Part shown: one piece after another, positions 1 through 5,014 of the stretch | Layout of the letters: each line of letters starts with the position of its first letter | Numbering within the stretch: position 1 is the first letter of the stretch | Source: Thermoplasmata archaeon | Lineage (GTDB): Archaea; Thermoplasmatota; Thermoplasmata; Thermoplasmatales; Thermoplasmataceae | Direction of reading: 5' to 3' | Length of the DNA: 5,128 nt | NCBI GenBank assembly: GCA_021826795.1 | Contig: JAKAYM010000136.1 | Location: forward strand, 1 to 5,128 | Notes under the pieces: model-generated | Told to the model about the DNA's origin: nothing | Seen by the model: only the letters and a program-made list of their open reading frames with translations | The model's database searches: none | Translations under genes and position numbers: made by a program

Positions 1-1
1 T

Positions 2-508
2 ATGCCCAATGGCTTATATGATTACAATGATGAGGATATTTATAAATTATTAAACAGGGATGTTAAAAGAAAAACAGTAATATATGCAAGGGTATCAACA
101 GTAAAACAGAAGAATGATTTAAGCAATCAGCTCGAGCAGTTGAAGCAGTGGTGCTTTATGAATGGTTATACAATAAATGCGATATATTCGGATATAGCAT
201 CTGGAATATCATTTGAGAAATGAAAGGGATTCTTTGATATGCTCGATGAAATTATAAACTATAAGGTGGAAAAGGTTATAATAATATACAGGGACAGATT
301 GAGCAGAGTGGGTTTTGATTTATTTAAAAATCTGTTTGAAAAGTTTGGTACTGAAATAGTTGTTATATCTGATATTGGAAGCACAAAATTGGATTCAGAG
401 GAAATATTTGAGGATATAATTTCAATGCTTCATTGTTATTCCATGAAAATGTATTCAAAGAGGAAAAAAAGTTCAATAGAGGTGGGCTATGAAGATAATC
501 AGGACTGA
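2..508 (+). pseudogene. tnpA: IS607-type serine recombinase TnpA, 5'-partial and interrupted by an in-frame TGA
   Basis: This encodes the small serine recombinase that excises and inserts IS607-family elements. Numbering from the ATG at 2, YARVST carries the presumed catalytic serine (S32) with R30 beside it. QKNDLSNQ, YSDIASG and the conserved arginine segment YRDRLSR (97-102) follow, in the order known from IS607 recombinases. The codon after FEK is TGA (221-223), where the family normally has arginine before a KG pair; the frame then continues unbroken to the stop at 506-508. One base change is enough to explain this. The ATG at 2 is probably internal, because the sequence before YARVS corresponds to the linker after the MerR-like helix-turn-helix, which must lie upstream of the window. 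With this stop the product lacks the DRLSR segment, so the gene is very probably dead. A new start at 239 would lack the catalytic serine. The 3' end overlaps tnpB by 20 bases. Confidence 0.88.
479..484 (+). promoter_or_regulatory. Shine-Dalgarno for tnpB
   Basis: GAGGTG lies four bases before the ATG at 489 and matches the archaeal anti-Shine-Dalgarno. It sits inside the 3' end of tnpA and decides the tnpB start, allowing tnpB to be translated even though tnpA is interrupted. Confidence 0.6.
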
Positions 509-1727
509 ACAAATCTTTATCCGTGATAATGGCACTGTATCTAAAATGTGCCATATATCAAAGAACTTATTCAACCAGACAAATTATATCCTTAGAAATC
601 AGTTTTTCAGGAAGGAAAAGATTGCAGGATATAAAGAGCTTGCAAAGGAATTTTCAATACCATCAGCTCTAGAGGAAAACAACAATTTCCAGAAACTGCC
701 AGCACAGACAGCACAGTGGACCATCAAAAAGGTAAAGCAGTCATGGACTTCATTCTTTGGGGCCTTGAGATCGTATAAGAAGAATCCAGAGTTATTCAAT
801 GGAGTTCCGAAACTGCCTAAGTATAAGCATAAGAATGGGGAATTTATGCTTGTATTCACCAATCAGCAGTGCTCTATTGGTGATGGGATTCTTAAATTCC
901 CCAAGATAATGAATCTGGACGTGGAAACAAGATTAGATAATGTAGACCTGAGAGAGGTAAGGCTTATACCATTGGGTGCCGGCTATAATGTGGAAATTGT
1001 TTATGCTAAAGAAATAGACAATGTGTCAGAGTTAAATCCTAAAAGGATACTTGGCATTGATGTTGGTGTAAGGAACATCATAACCATTGGAAACAACATA
1101 TCCAGAAAGGGTATTGCTGTAAAGGGTGGTGTCCTGAAATCCATAAACCAGTATTTCAATAAGGAACTGGCAAGATTAAAATCTATCAATGACAGACAGA
1201 GAAAAAACAAAGAGAATACTAAAAGAATAGATAAACTCTACATGGTTAGAAACAGAAAAATAAAAGATGTTATGCATAAACTATCAAATGCAGTTATAGC
1301 ATATGCTATGAATACTGAAATAGATACAATTGTAATAGGCCATAACAATGGATGGAAGCAGTCTGTAGACATAGGAAAAAAGAACAACCAGAACTTTGTT
1401 CAAATACCCTTTAACATGCTTATAAACCAGATCTACTATAAGGGCAAAGAATACGGAATAAATGTAGTCAAGCAGGAAGAGAGTTACACATCTAAATGTT
1501 CATTCCTTGACAATGAGGAAATAGACAAGCATGAAACATATCTTGGAAAAAGAATAAAGAGAGGGATATTTAAATCTTCAAATGGCACATTGCTCCATGC
1601 AGATTTACATGCATCCTACAATATAATGAAAAAAGCAATCCCTGAAGCATTTGTGAACGGGATAGAGGGTATTGGGTTATATCCAGGAAGTTTAAGCATC
1701 AAAGAGATGATAACTTCCAAAGGTTGA
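489..1727 (+). CDS. tnpB: TnpB, RNA-guided RuvC-like nuclease of an IS607-family element
   Basis: TnpB proteins are RNA-guided DNA endonucleases, the ancestors of Cas12, that favour retention of their own insertion sequence. This 412-residue protein is of normal length. The N-terminal part (about 1-180) is the recognition/wedge region, with QTAQW near 73-77 and a basic KLPKYKHK segment near 108-115. The RuvC core begins at GIDVG (catalytic D191). RuvC-III is the ADLHASYNI segment (D372). The strand that normally ends in the RuvC-II glutamate reads IVIGHN, with glycine at 284. The likely substitute acid lies in QEESYTSKCS (E330 or E331). Only one cysteine (C337) remains of the usual four-cysteine zinc ribbon between 330 and 370. 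These traits match a known TnpB subset rather than random decay, and the frame is intact, so the protein is probably active. The start is supported by GAGGTG just upstream. The last 40 or so codons probably also encode part of the guide RNA. Confidence 0.93.
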   Translation: MKIIRTEQIFIRDNGTVSKMCHISKNLFNQTNYILRNQFFRKEKIAGYKELAKEFSIPSALEENNNFQKLPAQTAQWTIKKVKQSWTSFFGALRSYKKNPELFNGVPKLPKYKHKNGEFMLVFTNQQCSIGDGILKFPKIMNLDVETRLDNVDLREVRLIPLGAGYNVEIVYAKEIDNVSELNPKRILGIDVGVRNIITIGNNISRKGIAVKGGVLKSINQYFNKELARLKSINDRQRKNKENTKRIDKLYMVRNRKIKDVMHKLSNAVIAYAMNTEIDTIVIGHNNGWKQSVDIGKKNNQNFVQIPFNMLINQIYYKGKEYGINVVKQEESYTSKCSFLDNEEIDKHETYLGKRIKRGIFKSSNGTLLHADLHASYNIMKKAIPEAFVNGIEGIGLYPGSLSIKEMITSKG

Positions 1728-1743
1728 TGTTAACATAGTTAAC
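1640..1743 (+). ncRNA. Candidate omega/re-RNA of the TnpB element (approximate limits)
   Basis: In TnpB systems the guide RNA scaffold is transcribed from the 3' end of tnpB through the right end of the element, and the guide is the flanking DNA. Here a hairpin lies within the last tnpB codons. GGAAGTT (1686-1692) pairs with AACTTCC (1712-1718), and inside it CATC (1697-1700) pairs with GATG (1706-1709) around an AAAGA loop. A second inverted pair, GTTAAC at 1729-1734 and 1738-1743, follows the stop codon. Seen: the pairings. Inferred: that they belong to a guide RNA. The 5' limit is a guess and the 3' scaffold limit depends on the unknown element end. A guide from this copy would be the start of the DUF3494 gene fragment. 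Confidence 0.4.
1729..1743. repeat. GTTAAC inverted pair at the right end of the IS607 element
   Basis: Two copies of GTTAAC, itself a palindrome, are separated by ATA. They can be read as a direct repeat or as a hairpin with a three-base loop. They lie just after the tnpB stop and at the first point where the host reading frame is open, so they may mark the element end or close the guide RNA scaffold. Confidence 0.45.
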
Positions 1744-1790
1744 AGAAACCACAACCTACAAGCGGTGCTGGAAGGGTCAATCCCAATTAT

Positions 1791-2774
1791 GTGAATCTGG
1801 GAGCCGGGAATATAAATGGAATGACACTGGTACCGGGCCTTTATAAATGGGGAACTGGAGTATCAATCTCCAATAGCATAACCCTCACCGGGAATTCAAG
1901 TTCTGTCTGGATTTTCCAGATATCTGGAGGTCTTACATTCGGCGATGGTGCACAAATAATTTTGAGTGGTGGCGCACAGCCTCAGAATATATTCTGGGTG
2001 GTAGCAAGCGGAGTTTCAATAGGAACAACCGCATCATTCTACGGTATAGTGCTTTCTCAAACGGATATTACAATCGCAACCGGTGCAAGCATGACTGGAC
2101 TAGCCCTGGCACAAACTGCGGTTACTCTACAATCTGATACATTAAAGGCACCTGCATTGAGCAACATTTTAACTCAGCAGATATTTAATGTTACTTTCAC
2201 AGAATCTGGTTTACCAACCGGAGCAGTGTGGAATCTAACCCTGAACAATGTCTTATTATCCTCTTCCGGGTCTTCAATATCAATGGGAGAAACAAATGGA
2301 ACATACGCATTCAATATAGTATCCAGCTCATCTGATAAAATATATCCGTCAACTGGAGATATAACTGTGTCCGGTGAACATGCATATAATACAGTTTTAT
2401 TTGCATCACCGAATCAGGCTGTTTATACTATAACTGCTAAAGAAACAGGATTATCCACAGGTATCCAATGGGAAATGACTATGAACGGTTCAAAATATAC
2501 ATCTAGCAATTCAACCATTACCTTTTTTGTTACTAATGGAACTTATTCATACACTATAGGTAATGTATCCGGATATAAAACATCAACGACCTCTGGAACA
2601 GTAACGGTTAATGGAGCTGATGAACCCTTATCCGTTGCATATACTTCAATCCATGCACCTAAATCCTTAATCCCCGGGATATCTAACACAGAACTGTATA
2701 TAATAGTCGGAGTAATAGCGGCAATTGCAATAATTGGCGGAATTGGGGCAGTAATGATCAAAAAGAGAAAATAA
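1791..2774 (+). CDS. DUF3494 (ice-binding-like) surface protein, 5'-truncated by the IS607 element
   Basis: This is the C-terminal part of a membrane-anchored extracellular protein. Residues 1-118 (from the GTG at 1791) match the second half of the DUF3494 beta-helix domain: MTLVPGLYKW, VWIFQISGGLTF, GGAQPQNIFWVV, SFYGIVLSQTDI and TGLALAQTAVTL. This domain is found in ice-binding proteins and in many surface adhesins; here adhesion or S-layer association is more plausible than ice binding. Two related beta-rich repeats follow, about 131-208 and 209-288, each with an E(S/T)GLxTG...W motif and an NGTY motif. The end (about 302-327) is a transmembrane helix followed by KKRK. The frame is open back to 1743, with a stop at 1740-1742. 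The signal peptide and first half of the domain are absent, and GTG 1791 has no ribosome site and lies inside the conserved domain. It is therefore a 3' remnant, with no other damage, which suggests a recent insertion. Confidence 0.85.
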   Translation: MNLGAGNINGMTLVPGLYKWGTGVSISNSITLTGNSSSVWIFQISGGLTFGDGAQIILSGGAQPQNIFWVVASGVSIGTTASFYGIVLSQTDITIATGASMTGLALAQTAVTLQSDTLKAPALSNILTQQIFNVTFTESGLPTGAVWNLTLNNVLLSSSGSSISMGETNGTYAFNIVSSSSDKIYPSTGDITVSGEHAYNTVLFASPNQAVYTITAKETGLSTGIQWEMTMNGSKYTSSNSTITFFVTNGTYSYTIGNVSGYKTSTTSGTVTVNGADEPLSVAYTSIHAPKSLIPGISNTELYIIVGVIAAIAIIGGIGAVMIKKRK

Positions 2775-2790
2775 TATTTCTATCATTAAT

Positions 2791-2823
2791 TAAAAAAATT
2801 TTATTATTTTATAATATTATTTA
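2791..2823 (+). terminator. A/T-rich probable terminator after the DUF3494 gene
   Basis: A weak TAAAA/TTTTA inverted pair (2791-2803) is followed by T-rich sequence soon after the stop at 2774. Archaeal transcription commonly ends at such T-runs. The whole region is A/T rich, so the signal is not very specific. Confidence 0.35.
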
Positions 2824-2830
2824 ACTTTCA

Positions 2831-2840
2831 ATATAATGTA
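2831..2840 (+). promoter_or_regulatory. Probable TATA box for the surface-protein gene at 2865
   Basis: ATATAATGTA is centred about 28 bases before the ATG at 2865. This is the spacing expected if transcription starts at or next to the start codon, giving a leaderless mRNA, as is common for first genes in this group. No Shine-Dalgarno is seen before 2865, which fits. Other TATA-like strings exist in this A/T-rich gap, for example near 2808-2820. Confidence 0.4.
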
Positions 2841-2864
2841 AACAAGTATACTATAGGGATAACA

Positions 2865-3770
2865 ATGGTATCCTCAAATTTTTATAAGCTTTTTCCATTA
2901 CCAGCGGTGAAGAGAACTCAATTAATGGCAATAATACTCATAATATTATTTTCAGCAACAATTATACACATTCAATCGAATCAGCAAACAAATAGTAAAG
3001 CATTTCCTGATGAGACCAGTGCACCTATAGTTGACAGAAATCTTTCTTACGGTGAGAGGGATATTTGTACATATAACTGCACGTCTTCATACTACAATAT
3101 AACAGAGGGGCATTATTCACAGACAGAATACAGTTTTAATCTATCATGGAATATCAACAGAGAAGTAGAAGCCTCAACAGAAAATAATATTATTTTAGTT
3201 CAGGGTAATAAAACCTTAATATCCATAGAATATGGGAAATTTAACTGTTATGATACAATAGTTTCAGGAAGTAAGAATTATACGGATATCCTGAATTTCC
3301 ATAACTGCGGTAAATGGTACAATCTTTCAATAATATTATCAGATCATATGAAAAACCATGCAATTATAATGCATGGTGATGGGCATAACAGCATACCCTA
3401 TATCATAGCATTGAAAAATCCTTACACCAATGGAAATATAAGCTTCATGTTCGGTGGAAAATATTCTAACCAGACCATCGGAAGGATTTTGGTAAAAAAT
3501 TATACACAATTGATTTCTCCAGATGGTGCAGTTATAGCTAATATAGGATTGGAAAGCAGTACATTAATTCCGTATCCGGTATATAATTCCTCCATGGCAT
3601 TCATGGATTCAAACCTCAATTCTGTAATATACCTTGACAGTAACATGTCCATAATACGTTACAATTATTATAATGGCAATTTGGTCCGTACCCTTTATTA
3701 TTTAGACAGTTATCAAGTGGAATATATAGAAATTGATAAATATAAATTGGAATATAATGAGGTGATATAA
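2865..3770 (+). CDS. Membrane-anchored surface protein of unknown function, C-terminus replaced by IS3 sequence
   Basis: I do not recognise the family. A short basic N-terminus (KR at 16-17) is followed by one hydrophobic helix, about 20-37, which could be a signal anchor or uncleaved signal. The rest is predicted to lie outside the cell. It has twelve N-X-S/T sequons (for example N71, N78, N92, N115, N138, N153, N202, N212, N241), which suggests heavy N-glycosylation, and four cysteines (C68, C72, C128, C148) that could form disulfides. It is rich in Asn, Ser, Tyr and Ile. The left end of the IS3 element starts at 3682, so residues 274-301 are encoded by the element and the native C-terminus is lost. 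The stop shares its last base with the orfA start (TAATG). The start at 2865 fits a leaderless promoter; an alternative Met at 2924 would leave only the hydrophobic helix. The truncated product may be stable or not; function cannot be given. Confidence 0.7.
   Translation: MVSSNFYKLFPLPAVKRTQLMAIILIILFSATIIHIQSNQQTNSKAFPDETSAPIVDRNLSYGERDICTYNCTSSYYNITEGHYSQTEYSFNLSWNINREVEASTENNIILVQGNKTLISIEYGKFNCYDTIVSGSKNYTDILNFHNCGKWYNLSIILSDHMKNHAIIMHGDGHNSIPYIIALKNPYTNGNISFMFGGKYSNQTIGRILVKNYTQLISPDGAVIANIGLESSTLIPYPVYNSSMAFMDSNLNSVIYLDSNMSIIRYNYYNGNLVRTLYYLDSYQVEYIEIDKYKLEYNEVI
3682..3710 (+). repeat. Left terminal inverted repeat of the IS3 element
   Basis: Starts TGGTCCGTACCC and ends TTTAGACAGT. 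Against the reverse complement of 4987-5014 it agrees at 19 of 28 positions with one gap. The best agreement is at the tip and in the inner GACAGT block, as expected for transposase cleavage and binding sites. Confidence 0.8.
3738..3747 (+). promoter_or_regulatory. Possible TATA box for the IS3 transposase genes
   Basis: An AAATATAAAT-like string lies roughly 30 bases before the orfA start, inside the element. This would let the element carry its own promoter. The region is A/T rich, so the call is weak, and read-through from the upstream surface gene is also possible. Confidence 0.3.
3759..3766 (+). promoter_or_regulatory. Shine-Dalgarno for orfA
   Basis: GAGGTGAT is an eight-base perfect complement to the conserved 3' end of archaeal 16S rRNA, three bases before the ATG at 3770. 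It fixes the orfA start and is a strong sign that the element is adapted to an archaeal host. Confidence 0.75.
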
Positions 3771-4045
3771 TGGAGAAATTTACAGCAGATGAAAAGGTAG
3801 CAATAGTAATGGAATCATTTACATCAAATAATATAGCAGAGCTATGCAGGAGGCATGGAGTATCTGTAGCCAGCTTCTATAAATGGAGGGATAAATTTAT
3901 AGAATCAGGAAAACAGGGATTCTATGAATCAGGTAGATCTGGAGATAATGAATACCAGAAAGAGAATGAAAAACTGAAGAAGCTAATAGGTGACCAGGCT
4001 TTAGTTATAGATGAATTAAAAAAAAATTACAGAGGGAAGAGATAA
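3770..4045 (+). CDS. IS3-family transposase OrfA (helix-turn-helix protein)
   Basis: A 91-residue DNA-binding protein of the IS3 OrfA / Transposase_8 type. In IS3 elements it binds the terminal repeats, either alone or as the N-terminal part of the OrfAB transposase. The opening (KFTADEKVAIVMES) is typical of the family. The helix-turn-helix covers about 20-45, with IAELCRRHGVS and SFYKWRDKF. A Leu/Glu/Lys-rich segment (about 62-85) should form the coiled coil used for oligomerisation. The gene has an excellent ribosome site, shares one base with the stop of the upstream surface-protein frame, and shares one base with the start of orfB. A run of nine A near its end can shift ribosomes into orfB. 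Confidence 0.93.
   Translation: MEKFTADEKVAIVMESFTSNNIAELCRRHGVSVASFYKWRDKFIESGKQGFYESGRSGDNEYQKENEKLKKLIGDQALVIDELKKNYRGKR
4018..4026 (+). promoter_or_regulatory. A9 run: candidate -1 frameshift site between orfA and orfB
   Basis: Nine A residues contain an in-phase A AAA AAA heptamer (4018-4024) at orfA codons 83-85. A -1 slip here enters a frame that is open (reading KLQREEI) directly into the orfB ATG, giving an OrfAB fusion of about 404 residues. Many IS3 elements make their transposase this way. No convincing stimulatory stem-loop was seen downstream. Confidence 0.5.
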
Positions 4046-4983
4046 TGGAAGCAGTAAATAACCTGAGAAATAAGCTATCAGTATCAAGAATATCTAAAAT
4101 AACCGGAATACAGAGATCGTACATCTACTATAACAGGAAAATTACAGTAAAACAGAAGAAATCAAGAATACCTGAAAATATAATAAATAAGGTACTGGAA
4201 ATATCAGGAAAAAGGGTTACATACGGGCACAGGAGAATATGGGCTGTATTAAGGAATGAAGGAACAAATATAAACATAAAAACGGTAAGGAGAATAATAA
4301 AATCAAGGAATTTACAATTACCATATGCAAAGCATAAGAACAGGACAAATAAGAGAAATTTAACAAGGCCTGAGAATATTAACCAGCTATGGGAAACAGA
4401 CATACACTATGTAAGCACATATAATGGCATGTACTATTTAATGGCTGTAAAGGATTGCTTTTCCAAGAGGTGGATCTCATACAATTTCTCAAGGACATGC
4501 ACAGCCAAAGATTGTGTAAAGCCAATAGAAGAGGCATATGCCATAAGGTACAGTAATTCTAATCTTAATAATCTGGTACTGAGGACAGACAATGGAACAC
4601 AGTATATAGCTAAAAGCTTTAAAGCTCCTGTAAGGTTACTGAGTATTAAACATGAATACATTAAAAAGCAAACACCTGAGGATAATGGAGATATAGAGTC
4701 ATTCCATAATTCATTGAAAACTGATTATATATGGCAGAATGACCTTGAAAGCTATGAAGATGCTAAGGAATTAATGGAATACGCATTCAATGATTACAAC
4801 AATAACAGGCCACATTCTTCTATAGGCTATTTAACACCTGTAGAATTTGAAAAACAATGGAACAGCAGTAAGGAATTCAGGAATAGGTTTCTGGAAGAGA
4901 GAAGTAAAAAGGAAGAAAGGAGATTGAAGAATAGGAAAATACATATAAGGGAGTTGAATAAAAGTGTCTCAATATTACACTAA
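4045..4983 (+). CDS. IS3-family transposase OrfB (DDE integrase-like catalytic subunit)
   Basis: The 312-residue catalytic part of the IS3 transposase, which cuts and joins element ends through a circular intermediate. Residues about 45-100 form the HTH_21-type segment (TYGHRRIWAVLRNEG). The rve catalytic core starts at LWETDIHYV. The triad is D119 (ETDIHY), D182 (RTDNGTQY) and E218 (DIESFHN), with exactly 35 residues between the last two, as in the family. The C-terminal signature YNNNRPHSSIGYLTP (251-265) is also intact, and a basic tail follows. Length is normal. The ATG at 4045 overlaps the orfA stop by one base (TAATG), and the frame is also open upstream to the A9 run, so it can be made by coupling or by frameshift fusion. 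No inactivating change was seen. Confidence 0.95.
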   Translation: MEAVNNLRNKLSVSRISKITGIQRSYIYYNRKITVKQKKSRIPENIINKVLEISGKRVTYGHRRIWAVLRNEGTNINIKTVRRIIKSRNLQLPYAKHKNRTNKRNLTRPENINQLWETDIHYVSTYNGMYYLMAVKDCFSKRWISYNFSRTCTAKDCVKPIEEAYAIRYSNSNLNNLVLRTDNGTQYIAKSFKAPVRLLSIKHEYIKKQTPEDNGDIESFHNSLKTDYIWQNDLESYEDAKELMEYAFNDYNNNRPHSSIGYLTPVEFEKQWNSSKEFRNRFLEERSKKEERRLKNRKIHIRELNKSVSILH

Positions 4984-4986
4984 AAA

Positions 4987-5014
4987 ACTGTCCAAATTTT
5001 GGGGGAACAGATCA
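4987..5014 (-). repeat. Right terminal inverted repeat of the IS3 element
   Basis: Reads ACTGTCC at the inner side, then AAATTTTGGGGG, and ends AACAGATCA. Its reverse complement has the tip TG, a C-rich block and an inner TTTGGACAGT, in the style of IS3-family ends. It pairs with 3682-3710. It begins three bases after the orfB stop. Confidence 0.8.

Larger units (their letters stand above)
1..1743 (+). mobile_element. IS607-family insertion sequence, right-hand part (left end outside window)
   Basis: A serine-recombinase gene followed by an overlapping tnpB is the defining gene order of IS607-family elements, which move as circular intermediates and usually leave no target duplication or clear terminal inverted repeats. 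The left end and the N-terminal helix-turn-helix of the recombinase lie before base 1. The right end is not sharply defined. tnpB stops at 1727, an inverted GTTAAC pair lies at 1729-1743, and the reading frame of the disrupted host gene (DUF3494 protein) is open from 1743, so the junction should lie between about 1728 and 1790. Because tnpA has an internal stop, this copy probably cannot move by itself, although tnpB looks intact. Confidence 0.85.
3682..5014 (+). mobile_element. Complete IS3-family insertion sequence (1333 bp)
   Basis: The element has imperfect terminal inverted repeats that begin TG and end CA, two partly overlapping genes in IS3 order (orfA, orfB), and a DDE transposase with a 35-residue D-E spacing. 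The length is normal for the family. Reverse-complementing the right end gives TGATCTGTTCCCCC, then AAAATTTGGACAGT; the left end reads TGGTCCGTACCC at the tip and TTTAGACAGT inside. The flanking bases are ATT on the left and CAG on the right, so no target duplication is seen. The left flank is the surface-protein gene and the right flank is gmd, so the two sides do not come from one interrupted gene. Both orfs look intact, so the copy may be active. Confidence 0.88.

Noticed and set aside
98..114. 17 identical bases shared by tnpA (98-114) and orfB (4144-4160)
   Set aside because: Both encode the same A-rich Thr-Val-Lys-Gln-Lys stretch and the match does not extend. Low-complexity coincidence is the likeliest explanation.
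221..223. TGA read as a sense codon or selenocysteine
   Set aside because: Other genes here end in TGA, the expected residue is arginine, and no supporting RNA element is seen. A nonsense mutation is simpler.
239..508. A separate small gene starting at ATG 239
   Set aside because: It is in the same frame as the first half of the recombinase and continues its conserved sequence directly; it is the 3' half of the interrupted tnpA.
363..554. Minus-strand open frames at 363-554, 599-862, 1001-1210, 2543-2761, 4128-4403 and 4434-4661
   Set aside because: All lie opposite well-supported genes, show no recognisable motif or ribosome site, and are of the length expected by chance opposite A/T-rich coding DNA.
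1791..1793. GTG at 1791 as the true start of the DUF3494 protein
   Set aside because: It lies inside a conserved part of the domain, has no ribosome site, and the open frame continues upstream to 1743; the true start is on the far side of the IS607 element.
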